Assembly (NCBI RefSeq): GCF_021213805.1 | Contig: NZ_JAJQJI010000003.1 | Span: forward strand, 310,001-374,000 | Source: Mycobacterium sp. MYCO198283 | GTDB lineage: Bacteria; Actinomycetota; Actinomycetes; Mycobacteriales; Mycobacteriaceae | Direction of reading: 5' to 3' | Length of the DNA stretch: 64,000 nucleotides | In this document: piece by piece, positions 1 to 9,567 of the stretch | Layout: each line of letters starts with the position of its first letter | Position numbering within the stretch: the stretch's first letter is position 1 | Made by a program: the position numbers and the translations under genes | The notes under the pieces: generated by a model | Told to the model about the DNA's origin: nothing | Database searches by the model: none | The model's input: the letters and a program-made list of their open reading frames with translations, nothing else

Positions 1-801
1 GTGCGCGCGGCGCGCAAGGTGGTGCCCGAACTGTCCGCGCAGTGGGCCGCGGTCGGCGTGGATCAGGGCGGTCAGGCGGCGTGGGCGGCCAACGAGCTGG
101 CGACGAACTTCGGCGGCGGGCTCACCTTCCTCGGCTCCATCAGCGTGGCGCCGTTCGCCGACGTGCAGGGGCTCGCCGACGCGGCGGCCGCCGGCACCTT
201 GACCGCAGCGCAGAAGTGGATGTACGTCGCATACCTCAACTCGCTGGAGAACGCGTTCGGCACCGACTTCAACCTCGACGACTACCGCCGCGGCGGCGCC
301 CAACAGAAGTGGGACGACGTGCTGGCCTGCGACGGCCGCCAGCCGGAACAGTTCTACGGCGAGGCCGCTGAGCTGTCGCCGGACGACCTGCGCCCGGCGA
401 GCGCCGACGCCGTCGAGGTGCTGCGGGGCTTCCTGCGCAAGACGACGTTGCCGCAGGGCGTCACGGCCAAGCCGATGTGGGTGATCTACGGCGAGCAGGA
501 TCCGCTGATGCCCCCGGCGTGGACCGACATCGCGCTGGATCGCGCCTGCGGGTACGGCGACGTCATCCAGATCGAACGCCAGCCCGGGCACCCGGTGCTC
601 GTCGACGTGCCCCGGGCGGTCGAGTGGATCAACGCCAGGGTCGCCGGCACACCGCCGATCAACGACTGCGCCACCCGGGGCGCCCCGCCCGCGGGCGGTG
701 AGCCGACACCCACCGAATCGGCCGAGCCGGGCGAGACGCCCACCGAATCGGCCGAGCCGAGCGAGACGCCCACCGGCACCGCACCGGGTGCCACGCCATG
801 A
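1..801 (+). CDS. Secretory-lipase-like alpha/beta hydrolase, 5' end outside window
   Basis: This is the C-terminal 266 residues of a larger protein whose start lies left of the window. GVDQGGQAAW has the shape of a nucleophile elbow, followed by a helical cap-like part, WVIYGEQDPLMPP (likely the acid region) and GHPVL (likely the catalytic His). This resembles LIP-family secretory lipases. The elbow carries Asp where lipases have Ser, so activity is uncertain. The tail is rich in Pro, Glu and Thr and holds a 30-bp duplication at 709-768. The stop overlaps the next start by 4 bp, so the two genes are probably cotranscribed. Confidence 0.6.
   Translation: MRAARKVVPELSAQWAAVGVDQGGQAAWAANELATNFGGGLTFLGSISVAPFADVQGLADAAAAGTLTAAQKWMYVAYLNSLENAFGTDFNLDDYRRGGAQQKWDDVLACDGRQPEQFYGEAAELSPDDLRPASADAVEVLRGFLRKTTLPQGVTAKPMWVIYGEQDPLMPPAWTDIALDRACGYGDVIQIERQPGHPVLVDVPRAVEWINARVAGTPPINDCATRGAPPAGGEPTPTESAEPGETPTESAEPSETPTGTAPGATP
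709..768 (+). repeat. Two tandem 30-bp units in a Pro/Thr/Glu tail
   Basis: Units at 709-738 and 739-768 differ at one base (G730 versus A760). They encode two copies of PTESAEPxET inside the tail of the lipase-like protein. In-frame tandem copies of this kind expand and contract easily. Confidence 0.85.
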
Positions 802-2183
802 CGACGGCTGCGCTCGCCGCCGAGGTGTCGCTGCTGCACGGCTGGGCGCCGGTGACGCTGCAGGCCGTCGGTGTCGCGGTGGTGGTGCTCGCGGTGACGC
901 GGCGGTCGCGGCGATGGTGGACGGTGTGGATGCCGGTGGCAGCCGTCGTCGGGGTGGTGTCGGCGCTGGCGGTCCGCTGGTACGTGGAACACCAGGGCTG
1001 GACCGGTGAACCGCCGCCGGTGACGTTGTGGGTGTGGGTGGCGCTCAGCGGGATCGCCGTCGTCGTGGTGGCGGCCGGCTGGCGCGGTGTGCACTGGTGG
1101 CGTCGGGTGGTGGCCGTGCTGGCCGTGCCGATCGCGCTGCTGTGCGCGGCGCTGGTGGTCAACCAGTGGCTGGCCTACCTCCCGACGGTGGGCGACGCGT
1201 GGGCCCGCGCCACCGGGGCACCGCTGTCCGGCCAGACCGACCGCAGCGGGGTGGCTCGGCTGCAGGATGCGGGCGCGTCACCGGCCAAGGGCACCGTGGT
1301 GGAGGTGACCATCCCCGACGCCGCGTCGGGGTTTCGGCATCGCAAGGAGTTCGTCTACCTGCCGCCGGCCTGGTATGCCAGCAAGCCGCCGCCGCCGCTG
1401 CCGGTGGTCGTCATGATCCACGCCGAGTTCGGCCACCCCACCGACTGGCTGGTCGCCGCCAACGCGCAGCAGACGCTCGACGACTTCGCCGCCCAGCACG
1501 GCGGCAACACGCCGGTGGTGGTATTCGCCGACTCCAGCGGCACGTTCTCCAACGACACCGAGTGCGTGGACGGGCCCCGCGGCAACGCCGCCAAACACAT
1601 CACCGACGACATCGTCCCGTACGTGATCTCCGAATTCGGGGTGAGCCGCAACCCGGCCAACTGGGGCGTGGCGGGCTGGTCGTCGGGGGGCACCTGCTCG
1701 CTGCTGCTGACCGTCAAGCACCCGGAGCTGTTCAGCGCTTTCGTCGACATCGACGGGCAGCGAGGCCCGTTCGCCGGCGACCGCCAGCAGACCATCGCGC
1801 GGCTGTTCGACGGTGACGAGCAGGCGTGGGCGCGGTTCGATCCACGCACGGTGATGAGCCGGCACGGCCGATACGACGGGGTGGCCGGCTGGTTCTCGAC
1901 CTCGCGCGAGGGACCGGTGGAGTACCGCTCGGGGGCCCCGCCGCCACCGGGTGCCGCGCCGCCGCCGGAGGTCGACGACGAGACGAACGTGCTGGATCCG
2001 GGGGCGACGGCACGCTACCTGTGCGCGCTGAGCAGTTTCTACGGCATCGAGTGCGCGGTGGTGCCCTACGCCGGTGAGCACGACTTCGCCGACGCGGGCA
2101 AGGCGTTCGCGGCGGCGCTGCCGTGGCTCGCCGGGCGATTGGGGACCCCGGGGGTTCCGCGGACCGGACTGCCCGGCTCCTGA
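798..2183 (+). CDS. Membrane-anchored esterase of the antigen-85/esterase-D fold
   Basis: The protein has 461 residues. About 130 N-terminal residues hold three to four hydrophobic segments and are followed by an extracytoplasmic alpha/beta hydrolase domain. The nucleophile elbow is GWSSGGTCS, and a C-terminal EHDF supplies a likely catalytic His. A Pro-rich insert (GAPPPPGAAPPPE) lies before the last third. The architecture matches mycobacterial membrane esterases related to mycolyltransferases, but the substrate cannot be read from sequence. Its ATG overlaps the preceding TGA, which indicates translational coupling. Confidence 0.7.
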   Translation: MTTAALAAEVSLLHGWAPVTLQAVGVAVVVLAVTRRSRRWWTVWMPVAAVVGVVSALAVRWYVEHQGWTGEPPPVTLWVWVALSGIAVVVVAAGWRGVHWWRRVVAVLAVPIALLCAALVVNQWLAYLPTVGDAWARATGAPLSGQTDRSGVARLQDAGASPAKGTVVEVTIPDAASGFRHRKEFVYLPPAWYASKPPPPLPVVVMIHAEFGHPTDWLVAANAQQTLDDFAAQHGGNTPVVVFADSSGTFSNDTECVDGPRGNAAKHITDDIVPYVISEFGVSRNPANWGVAGWSSGGTCSLLLTVKHPELFSAFVDIDGQRGPFAGDRQQTIARLFDGDEQAWARFDPRTVMSRHGRYDGVAGWFSTSREGPVEYRSGAPPPPGAAPPPEVDDETNVLDPGATARYLCALSSFYGIECAVVPYAGEHDFADAGKAFAAALPWLAGRLGTPGVPRTGLPGS

Positions 2184-2208
2184 CGGTTCGCTGCCTACGA
2201 TGGCTTCC

Positions 2209-2601
2209 GTGATCGACCACTTCGGTATCAACTGCGCCGACTGGGCGCGCTCGCAGGATTTCTACGACAAGGTGCTGCACGTCCTCGACTGTTCGCGGCA
2301 GCTCGACTTCGGCGTCGCCATCGGATACGGCCGCGACGGGCATCCGTCGTTCTGGATCTCCGATGCGTCGGCGGGCGACGCGGCGGGTCCGAACCGCGAG
2401 GTGCACATCGCGTTCGCCGCCGACAGCGCGGAATCGGTGCAGGCGTTCTACCGGACGGCGCTCGCCCTGGGCGCCGAGCCGCTGCACGCGCCGCGGCTGT
2501 GGCCGGAATACCACGAGAACTACTACGGGGCGTTCGTGCGCGATCCCGACGGCAACAACGTCGAGGCCGTCTTCCACGGCGGCGGGCCGGCGACCAGCTA
2601 A
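2209..2601 (+). CDS. Glyoxalase/VOC superfamily protein
   Basis: This is a 130-residue VOC-fold protein that begins VIDHFGINCADWARSQDFYD, typical of the first beta-alpha-beta unit. YGAFVRDPDGNNVEAVFHG at the end is the usual metal-site strand with its Glu. I chose GTG 2209 because TACGAT at 2196-2201 lies seven bases upstream, as in leaderless genes. ATG 2200 would overlap that box. The substrate is unknown. The gene converges on the next one with a 4-bp overlap. Confidence 0.75.
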   Translation: MIDHFGINCADWARSQDFYDKVLHVLDCSRQLDFGVAIGYGRDGHPSFWISDASAGDAAGPNREVHIAFAADSAESVQAFYRTALALGAEPLHAPRLWPEYHENYYGAFVRDPDGNNVEAVFHGGGPATS

Positions 2602-3095
2602 GCGCCGAGCCGCGCCGAGTACGCGTCGCGCAGCGAGTCGAGCCCGATCTCGGTGGCCGCGGCGCCGGCCACGCGGCGGCGGGCCGGCGCGTCGATGGTG
2701 CCGGCGAGCACGTCGAGGCACAGGTGCCAGCCCGCGGCCATGCGGGACGACGCCTCCGGCGACGGCATCGAGTGGTCGAGCATCAGCCGGCATCCGGCCG
2801 CGGTGGGGGTGAGCCGCCACTGCAGGACGTCGTCGGCGCCCCACCGGTGCACCAGCTCGCGGGGCGGGTCGACGGCCAGCACCTCACCGTCGAGCACCGC
2901 CGCATCGGGATCCTCCTGGATGTCGGCGGGTCCGACGCGCTCCAGCGCGCGATCGGGCACCACCGGCGACCAGCGGCGCAGCCGATCCGGGTCGGTCAGC
3001 CACGCCCACACCGACTCGACCGGATGCGGGAGCTCGCGCGTCATGGTCAGCACCCAGTACTCACCGCTGCGCGTCAGCGTGGCGTCGAGGTTCAT
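2598..3095 (-). CDS. SRPBCC/AHSA1-type ligand-binding protein
   Basis: The protein has 165 residues. TRELPHPVESVWAWLTDPD is the classical opening of the START/AHSA1 fold, and WGADDVLQWRLTP with MLDHSMPSP form later strands. Such proteins bind hydrophobic ligands and rarely have a catalytic centre. A histidine-containing helix (MAAGWHLCLDVLAG) follows. The role is unknown. Confidence 0.7.
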   Translation of the reverse strand: MNLDATLTRSGEYWVLTMTRELPHPVESVWAWLTDPDRLRRWSPVVPDRALERVGPADIQEDPDAAVLDGEVLAVDPPRELVHRWGADDVLQWRLTPTAAGCRLMLDHSMPSPEASSRMAAGWHLCLDVLAGTIDAPARRRVAGAAATEIGLDSLRDAYSARLGA

Positions 3096-3168
3096 CGCGT
3101 CAAGGATTCCGCACCGGGCTGCGACCGTCCCGCCGACACGCCCGGCGCTCGGGCGTAGGTTGGCTCAC

Positions 3169-3690
3169 ATGGCCGCCACCGACGATGCCCGCTCGGCGCG
3201 GGAGCTGCTCCGCGACCTGTTCACCCGCCTCGTCGAGCACGTCGATGCCGTCACCGACGGCCTCTCCGACGACACCGCGACCTACCGGCCGACCCCGGCC
3301 GCCAACAGCATCGCGTGGCTGCTGTGGCACAGCGCGCGGGTGCAGGACGCGCAGGTCTGCGACATCGCCGGCCGCGACGATGTGTGGTTGCGCGACGGCT
3401 GGGTCGACCGGTTCGGCCTCGACCTGCCGCGTGACGCCACCGGCTACGGGATGAGCGCCGAGGACGTCGGCAAGGTGCGCGCGCCGGTGCCGCTGCTCGC
3501 CGACTACTACCACGCGGTGCACGACATGACGCTGGGCGTGGTGGCGGGCCTGGACGCCGAGGCGCTGGCGCGGGTGATCGACACGAACTGGGATCCACCG
3601 GTGACGGCGAGCATGCGGCTGGTGAGCATCGTCGACGACTGCGCGCAGCACCTCGGGCAGGCCGCCTATCTCCGGGGCATCGCGCCGTAG
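3169..3690 (+). CDS. DinB-family four-helix protein
   Basis: The protein has 173 residues and a DinB/DUF664-type layout. A helical bundle carries the metal-ligand pattern LLWHSARVQD, DYYHAVH and DDCAQHLGQAAYLRG, that is, three spaced histidines expected to bind a divalent metal. Actinobacterial members include mycothiol-dependent enzymes, so a thiol-transferase role is possible but unproven. ATG 3169 sits seven bases after a TAGGTT -10 box (3156-3161), which suggests a leaderless message. Confidence 0.75.
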   Translation: MAATDDARSARELLRDLFTRLVEHVDAVTDGLSDDTATYRPTPAANSIAWLLWHSARVQDAQVCDIAGRDDVWLRDGWVDRFGLDLPRDATGYGMSAEDVGKVRAPVPLLADYYHAVHDMTLGVVAGLDAEALARVIDTNWDPPVTASMRLVSIVDDCAQHLGQAAYLRGIAP

Positions 3691-3750
3691 CACTTGACGC
3701 CTGTCAAACCCGGTGCGACCTGCGTCACAGCGCCGGTTACGATGGGGCGC

Positions 3751-5277
3751 ATGACCGCCACCACCGATGTCGCCTCGCCGGAATCCGGCACCATCCTCAA
3801 CCCAGCGACCGGCGCCGTCGCCGGCCAGGTGCGCTGGACCGATCCCGCCGACGTCCCTCGGATCGCGGACGGCCTGCGCAAGGCGCAGCGCGAGTGGGAA
3901 GACCGCGGCCCGGCGGGACGCGCGAAGGTGCTCGCGCGGTACGCGATCTGGCTGGAGCGCAACCGGGCCGAGATCGAACGGCTGCTGATCGCCGAGACGG
4001 GCAAGTCGGCCGCGGACGCCTCACAGGAGGTGCCGCTGCTGCTGATCATCATCAGCTACTACCTCAAGACCATGGAAAAGGCGCTGGCGCCGGAGAACCG
4101 GCCCGCGCCCGTCGCCTTTCTGGCGATCAAGAAGATCACCGTGCACTATCGGCCGCGCCCGGTGGTCGGGATCATCGCGCCGTGGAACTTCCCGGTCGCC
4201 AACGCGCTGATGGATGCGCTCGGCGCGTTGGCCGCCGGTTGTTCGGTGCTGCTCAAGCCGTCGGAGCGGACGCCGCTGACGGCCGAGGTGTTGCTGCGCG
4301 GCTGGCTGGAGTCGGGCGGGCCGGAGGTGTTCGCGCTGGCGCAGGGCGCTCGCGAGGTGTCCGAGTCCGTCATCGACAACTCCGACTACATCCAGTTCAC
4401 CGGATCTACCGCCACCGGCCGCAAGGTCATGGAGCGCGCCGCCCGCCGGCTCACGCCGGTGAGCCTGGAGCTCGGCGGCAAGGACCCGATGATCGTGCTC
4501 GACGACGCCGACGTCGAGCTGGCAGCGCACGCGGCCGTGTGGGGCGGCATGTTCAACGCCGGCCAGATGTGCGTCTCCGTCGAGCGCGTCTACGTCATGG
4601 AATCGGTGTACGACCAGTTCGTCGAGGCCGTGCTGCGCGACGTCAAGTCACTCAAGCTTGGTGCGGGCGAAGGTAATTCGGTAGGCGCGATGATCGACGC
4701 CAACCAGCTGGCGGTCACCGAGAGCCACGTCGAGGAAGCCCGCTCGAAGGGGGCGCGCGTCCTCACCGGCGGTAAGCGCGCCGGCGGCACCGGTTACTTC
4801 TACGAGCCGACCGTGCTGGTGGACGTGGACCACTCCATGACGTGCATGACCGAGGAGACGTTCGGCCCGACGCTGCCGATCATGAAGGTGAAGACCGTCG
4901 AGGAAGCCGTCCGGCTGGCCAACGACAGCCCCTACGGCCTGTCGGCGTCGATCTTCAGCCGCGACGTGGAGCGGGCGCGGGCGCTGGCCACGCAGCTCGA
5001 CTGCGGAGCGGTGAACGTCAACGACGTCGTCGCGAACCTGATGTGCACCACCGCCCCGATGGGCGGCTGGAAGGCGTCGGGCATCGGCGCGCGCTTCGGG
5101 GCGGCCGACGGGCTCCGCAAGTTCTGCCGGCAGGAGACCGTGACGGTGCCGCGCACCGCGGCCGGCGCCGGCGGCAACTACTACAACAATTCGCTCAAGG
5201 CGCTCGAGCGGATGAACAAGCTCATGACGCGCGTCGCGCTGGCGCGGCCCAAGAAGGTGGCCAAGAGGACGCGTTAG
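3751..5277 (+). CDS. gabD2: Succinate-semialdehyde dehydrogenase (GabD2 type)
   Basis: The protein has 508 residues and belongs to the aldehyde dehydrogenase superfamily. It should oxidise succinic semialdehyde to succinate with NAD(P)+. Visible motifs are PWNFPVANALMDA (cofactor region), FTGSTATGRKV, the general-base Glu in LELGGKDP, and the catalytic Cys in GQMCVSVERV. Length and sequence style resemble mycobacterial GabD2. TACGAT at 3738-3743 lies seven bases before ATG 3751, so the gene looks leaderless. A membrane-protein gene follows 12 bp downstream. Confidence 0.85.
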   Translation: MTATTDVASPESGTILNPATGAVAGQVRWTDPADVPRIADGLRKAQREWEDRGPAGRAKVLARYAIWLERNRAEIERLLIAETGKSAADASQEVPLLLIIISYYLKTMEKALAPENRPAPVAFLAIKKITVHYRPRPVVGIIAPWNFPVANALMDALGALAAGCSVLLKPSERTPLTAEVLLRGWLESGGPEVFALAQGAREVSESVIDNSDYIQFTGSTATGRKVMERAARRLTPVSLELGGKDPMIVLDDADVELAAHAAVWGGMFNAGQMCVSVERVYVMESVYDQFVEAVLRDVKSLKLGAGEGNSVGAMIDANQLAVTESHVEEARSKGARVLTGGKRAGGTGYFYEPTVLVDVDHSMTCMTEETFGPTLPIMKVKTVEEAVRLANDSPYGLSASIFSRDVERARALATQLDCGAVNVNDVVANLMCTTAPMGGWKASGIGARFGAADGLRKFCRQETVTVPRTAAGAGGNYYNNSLKALERMNKLMTRVALARPKKVAKRTR

Positions 5278-5289
5278 TACGCCTCCGGG

Positions 5290-6153
5290 GTGCGCTTTGT
5301 TCTGACGGCGCTGCTCTGGCTGCTGGCGACGGCGTCGCTGGCCGTGGCGGTGCCGGCCGGCTGGGCCGAACGCACCGTCATCCGGCCCGACGGCTACGCC
5401 GCGCTCGCCGAGGAAGCCGCCGCCGACCCGTCGCTGCGCGAGGCCATGGCCGCCGAGATCAGCGCGCGGGTCCTCGACTACGCGCAGGCGGGCGGCTACG
5501 ACGTGCAGGAGCCGCTGGTGCGCGGGCTGGCGACGTCCTATGTCGCCGGCCCGGACTTCCCGCACCAGTTCGGGCAGGTGAACCTGTTCGCGCACGGCTG
5601 GGTGTTCACCGACCGCGCCCGCACCGACGGCGTCGGCAGGTGGCAGGTGGACCTCGGGCCGATGATCAATTCGACCGACCTGCGTGACGCGCTGAGCCGC
5701 TACGGCGTCGACATCCCCGACGACGTCAGCATCCCCGTGGCGGTGTCGGCGCCGGATGCGCTGCGGCCCGGGCAGCTCCGGCCGCTGGCCACCTGGGGAC
5801 CGTGGGTGAGCATCGGGTCGGCAGCGCTGACGGCGCTGTTCGCGCTGTTGACGATCGCGGCCGCACGGTCGCGGGGACGGGCGGTGGCGGCGCTGGGGGT
5901 GTCGGCCCTGCTGGTCGGCGCGGCCGGCTGGGCGGCGATCGAGGTGGTGCGCGGCGACATCACCAATGCGCTGGACACCACCACCGGCAACGTCCGTGCC
6001 ATCGCCGCGGTGCTCGTCGCGCAGGCCGAGGAGAGCGCGCACTTCTGGCTCAACGTGACCATGGCGACCGGCGGTGCGCTGGTGGTCGGCGGTGTGGTGC
6101 TCTCGGCGCTCGGCGGCGCGCGACGGGAACGCCGGGCGGCAGTTTCGCGGTGA
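5290..6153 (+). CDS. Four-segment membrane protein of unknown function
   Basis: The protein has 287 residues with hydrophobic spans near the N-terminus (ALLWLLATASLAVAVPAG), two in the centre (about residues 174-222) and one near the C-terminus. A 140-residue extracytoplasmic domain (WAERTVIRPDGYAALAEE onward) separates the first two. It resembles actinobacterial membrane proteins with a paired extracellular domain, but I cannot assign a function. It starts with GTG just after gabD2 and may be cotranscribed. Confidence 0.7.
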   Translation: MRFVLTALLWLLATASLAVAVPAGWAERTVIRPDGYAALAEEAAADPSLREAMAAEISARVLDYAQAGGYDVQEPLVRGLATSYVAGPDFPHQFGQVNLFAHGWVFTDRARTDGVGRWQVDLGPMINSTDLRDALSRYGVDIPDDVSIPVAVSAPDALRPGQLRPLATWGPWVSIGSAALTALFALLTIAAARSRGRAVAALGVSALLVGAAGWAAIEVVRGDITNALDTTTGNVRAIAAVLVAQAEESAHFWLNVTMATGGALVVGGVVLSALGGARRERRAAVSR

Positions 6154-6175
6154 TGTGCCCGGGTAATCGCTGCCC

Positions 6176-7516
6176 GTGACGGGCAGCGGAGCGCGCATCA
6201 GCGGCATGGCGGCGGTGGCGACGCTCACCGACCTCGGGTTCTCCTCGATCGCCGCGGGCGTGATCGCGCGGCGCCGGCCGGTGGTCCGGCTGCTGGAGAA
6301 GATGCAGGCCGACGAGCGGGCGGTGCGCCGGCTGCAGCTGCTGCGGCAGCGGTACGGCGCCGGCCCGGTCGAGCTGGTGATCCCGGGGCGGCGCATCCTC
6401 GTCGTCATCGATCCCGCCGACGTGGCCCGCGTCCTCGACGGCGCGCCCGACCCGTTCCATCCCGCCAACCGGGAGAAGCGCAAGACGCTGCAGTGGCATC
6501 AGCCGCGCGGTGTGCTCATCAGCCGCGGGCCGATCCGCGCCGAGCGGCGGCTGGTGAACGAGGCCGCGCTGGACACCGACCTGCCGGTGCACCGGATGGC
6601 GCCGCTGTTCGCCGAGAAGATCGCCGAGGAGGCGCGGCGCATCGCCGACGACGCCGCGGTGCGCGGCCGGCTCGACTCGTCGACGTTCACGACGGCGTGG
6701 TGGAAGTTGGTGCGCCGCATCGCGTTCGGTGACGCCGCCCGCAACGACGACAAGATCACCGACCTACTGCTGCGGCTGCGCAAGGCGGGCAACTGGTCCT
6801 TCGCCGCGCTGCCGCACCACAAGCGCCGGTCGCAGTTCTTCGAACGGCTCTACGCCTACGCCGAGTCGCCGGAGCCGGGCACGTTGCTGGCCGCGCTCGC
6901 CGAGGTGCCGGCCGGAGGCGCGGTCGACCCCGTCGGGCAGGTGCCGCAGTGGATCTTCGCGTTCGACGCCGCCGGCATGGCCACGGCGCGCGCGCTGGCC
7001 CTGCTCGCCACACACCCCGACGAGCGGACGCGGGCGCTCGCCGACGCGGCGGATCCGGACCAACCGGCGCTGCGCCCGTTCCTGCGGGCGTGCGTGCAGG
7101 AATCGGTCCGGCTCTGGCCGACGACGCCGACCATCCTGCGGGACACCACCGCCGACACCACCTGGGGAAGCGGCGACGATCAGTGGACCGTCGCGGCCGG
7201 CGCCGCGCTGATGATCGTCACGCCGGCGTTCCACCGCGACGACTCGCTGCCGTTTGCGCACCGCTTCGCCCCCGACATCTGGCTCGACGGCACCGCGGCG
7301 CGCTATCCGCAGCTGGTGCCGTTCAGTGCCGGGCCGGCGGTCTGCCCGGGTCGCAACCTCGTGCTGTTCACCACCAGCACGCTGCTGGCACAGTTGTTGC
7401 GGGCGTTGACGTTCGAGCTCACCTCATCGCCCCGGCCGACTCCCGATCGACCGCTGCCGATGACGCTCAACCAGCTGACGCTGGAGTTCGCCGTGCAGCC
7501 AGCGGTGCGCGCGTGA
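6176..7516 (+). CDS. Cytochrome P450
   Basis: The protein has 446 residues. The heme-binding loop is PFSAGPAVCPGRNLV with the axial Cys, and the K-helix ExxR is ESVR in CVQESVRLWP. The I-helix reads WIFAFDAAGMATARAL and lacks the usual acid-Thr pair used for oxygen activation, so its chemistry may be non-standard. No redox partner gene is adjacent. The start is GTG 6176; an internal ATG at codon 11 is an alternative. Confidence 0.85.
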   Translation: MTGSGARISGMAAVATLTDLGFSSIAAGVIARRRPVVRLLEKMQADERAVRRLQLLRQRYGAGPVELVIPGRRILVVIDPADVARVLDGAPDPFHPANREKRKTLQWHQPRGVLISRGPIRAERRLVNEAALDTDLPVHRMAPLFAEKIAEEARRIADDAAVRGRLDSSTFTTAWWKLVRRIAFGDAARNDDKITDLLLRLRKAGNWSFAALPHHKRRSQFFERLYAYAESPEPGTLLAALAEVPAGGAVDPVGQVPQWIFAFDAAGMATARALALLATHPDERTRALADAADPDQPALRPFLRACVQESVRLWPTTPTILRDTTADTTWGSGDDQWTVAAGAALMIVTPAFHRDDSLPFAHRFAPDIWLDGTAARYPQLVPFSAGPAVCPGRNLVLFTTSTLLAQLLRALTFELTSSPRPTPDRPLPMTLNQLTLEFAVQPAVRA

Positions 7517-7517
7517 C

Positions 7518-9524
7518 TCAGTTGAGGACCCGGTGCAGAAAGGCGTACGCCAGGGCCGACTGGAAGGCGGCCTGGGCGTTGTCGGCCGCGCCGGCGTGGC
7601 CGCCCTCGATGTTTTCGTAATAGCGCACGCGGTGGCCGGCCGCCTCCAGCGCCGCGGTCATCTTGCGCGCATGCCCGGGGTGTACCCGGTCGTCGCGCGT
7701 CGAGGTGGTCATCAGCAGCTCCGGATAGTCGGCGTCGGCCGAGATGTGGTGGTAGGGCGAGTATTCGGAGATGAACTCCCAGTCGGCGGGATCGTCGGGG
7801 TTGCCGTATTCGGCCATCCACGACGCGCCGGCGAGCAGTAGGTGGAAGCGCCGCATGTCCAGCAGCGGCACACTGCAGACCAGCGCGCCGAACAGCTGCG
7901 GGTACTGCGTCAGCATCACGCCCATCAGCAGCCCGCCGTTGCTGCCGCCCTGCGCGCCGAGCTGCGCGACGGTGGTGACGCCGCGCTCGACGAGATCGCT
8001 TGCGACAGCGGCGAAGTCCTCGTGGACCTTGTGCCGGTTCTCCCGCATGGCCTGGGTGTGCCAGCTCGGCCCGTACTCCCCGCCGCCGCGAATGTTGGCC
8101 AGCGCGTAGCTCCCGCCGCGAGCGAGCCACAGCCGGCCCAGCACGCCGGCGTAGGACGGCGTGCGGCTCACCTCGAAGCCGCCGTAGCCGCCGAGCAGCG
8201 TCGGCCCCGGCGCGGTCGTGTGGCGGTGGCGCACCAGGAAATAGGGGATCGCGGTGCCGTCGGCGGAGGTGGCGAAGTGCTGGTCGACGGCCAGGTCGGC
8301 GGCATCGAAGAAGGACGGTGCCCGCTTGATCTCCGCGAGCGCGCCCCCTGGTGTGCCGTGCAGCAGCCGCGACGGCGTGGTGAATCCGCTGGAGTCGAGG
8401 AAGATCTCGTCGCCGTGTTCGTCGGTGTCGACGATGACGGTGTTGGTGTTGGCGGGGATGTCGGTGATCGGCGTCGCGTCCCAGCTGCCCGGGGTGTACA
8501 CCTCGACGCGGCTGGCGACGTCGACGAGCGTGACGACCACCAGCGCGTCGCGCGTCCAGGCGTACTGGTGCAGGCAGCTGTGCGCGTCGGGTGCGAACAC
8601 CGTGCGCAATTCGGCGGTGCCGGTGAGGAACTGCTCGTAGTCGGCGGCGACGAGCGAGCCGGGCGCAAATGTGCGGTCACCGACCACCCACGGGGTGCGC
8701 GGCTCGACCAGCAGCCAGCCGCGGTGTACCGACACCGACGACGCGTCGAGGGGCACGTCGATCCGAAGCAGCTCGCCGTCGCGCAGCTCCCAGCGCTCGC
8801 AGGTGTAGAAGTCGAGCGCCCGGATGAGCGTCGTGCGCTCGTAGCCGGGGGTGCGGTCGACACCGGCGGCGACCTGCACGTCGGAGGCCTCGCCCTCGAA
8901 CACCGGCTCGGCGTCCGCCAGCGGTTGACCGCGCCGCCACCGCTTGACGATCCGCGGATAGCCGGAGTCGGTGAGCGAGCCGGGACCGAAGTCCGTGCCG
9001 ACCAGGACGGTGTCGGAGTCCTCCCACGCGACGTCGGTCTTCGCCTCTGGGAGCTCGAAGCCGCCGTCGACGAAATGCCGTGTGCGCATGTCAAATTCGC
9101 GAACGATCGCCGCATCGGACCCGCCGCGGCTCAAGCTGACCAGCGCCAGGGAACGTTCCGGTTCGATGACGTCGGCGCCGGCCCACACCCAGTTCTCGCC
9201 GTCGAGTCGTGCGAGCTCGTCGACGTCGATGACGACATCCCAGTCCGGCTCTTCGGTGAGGTACGAGCTCAGACTCGTCCGCCGCCACAGCCCGCGCGGG
9301 TTCTCGGCGTCCCGCCAGAAGTTGTAGAGGAACTCGCCGCGCCGGCGCACATACGGGATGCGGGAGTCGGTGTCGAGCACTTCCAGCGCCTCGCTGCGCA
9401 TGGTCTCGAAGTCGTCGTCGCAGAGCTCGGCGATCGTCGGTTCGTTGTGCGCGCGGACCCAGTCGAGCGCCTCGTCGCCGGTGATGTCCTCGAGCCACAG
9501 GTAAGGATCGTCGGAGTCGGCCAT
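7518..9524 (-). CDS. S9 prolyl oligopeptidase family protein (Rv0457c-like)
   Basis: The protein has 668 residues. It has an N-terminal beta-propeller of about 400 residues and a C-terminal hydrolase with GGSNGGLLMG (Ser528), STRDDRVHPGHA (Asp) and EGGHAGAAD (His). It should cleave short peptides in the cytoplasm, since no signal peptide is visible. I chose ATG 9524 (MADSDDPYLWLED); ATG 9545 would add seven residues. The stop lies one base from the convergent P450 stop. Gene order matches M. tuberculosis Rv0457c. The metalloprotease gene on the same strand ends 43 bp upstream, so cotranscription is possible. Confidence 0.9.
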   Translation of the reverse strand: MADSDDPYLWLEDITGDEALDWVRAHNEPTIAELCDDDFETMRSEALEVLDTDSRIPYVRRRGEFLYNFWRDAENPRGLWRRTSLSSYLTEEPDWDVVIDVDELARLDGENWVWAGADVIEPERSLALVSLSRGGSDAAIVREFDMRTRHFVDGGFELPEAKTDVAWEDSDTVLVGTDFGPGSLTDSGYPRIVKRWRRGQPLADAEPVFEGEASDVQVAAGVDRTPGYERTTLIRALDFYTCERWELRDGELLRIDVPLDASSVSVHRGWLLVEPRTPWVVGDRTFAPGSLVAADYEQFLTGTAELRTVFAPDAHSCLHQYAWTRDALVVVTLVDVASRVEVYTPGSWDATPITDIPANTNTVIVDTDEHGDEIFLDSSGFTTPSRLLHGTPGGALAEIKRAPSFFDAADLAVDQHFATSADGTAIPYFLVRHRHTTAPGPTLLGGYGGFEVSRTPSYAGVLGRLWLARGGSYALANIRGGGEYGPSWHTQAMRENRHKVHEDFAAVASDLVERGVTTVAQLGAQGGSNGGLLMGVMLTQYPQLFGALVCSVPLLDMRRFHLLLAGASWMAEYGNPDDPADWEFISEYSPYHHISADADYPELLMTTSTRDDRVHPGHARKMTAALEAAGHRVRYYENIEGGHAGAADNAQAAFQSALAYAFLHRVLN

Positions 9525-9567
9525 GCCCGGCATCCTGTCAGCCACCGGGCGGTCGCGCCGTCCTGGG

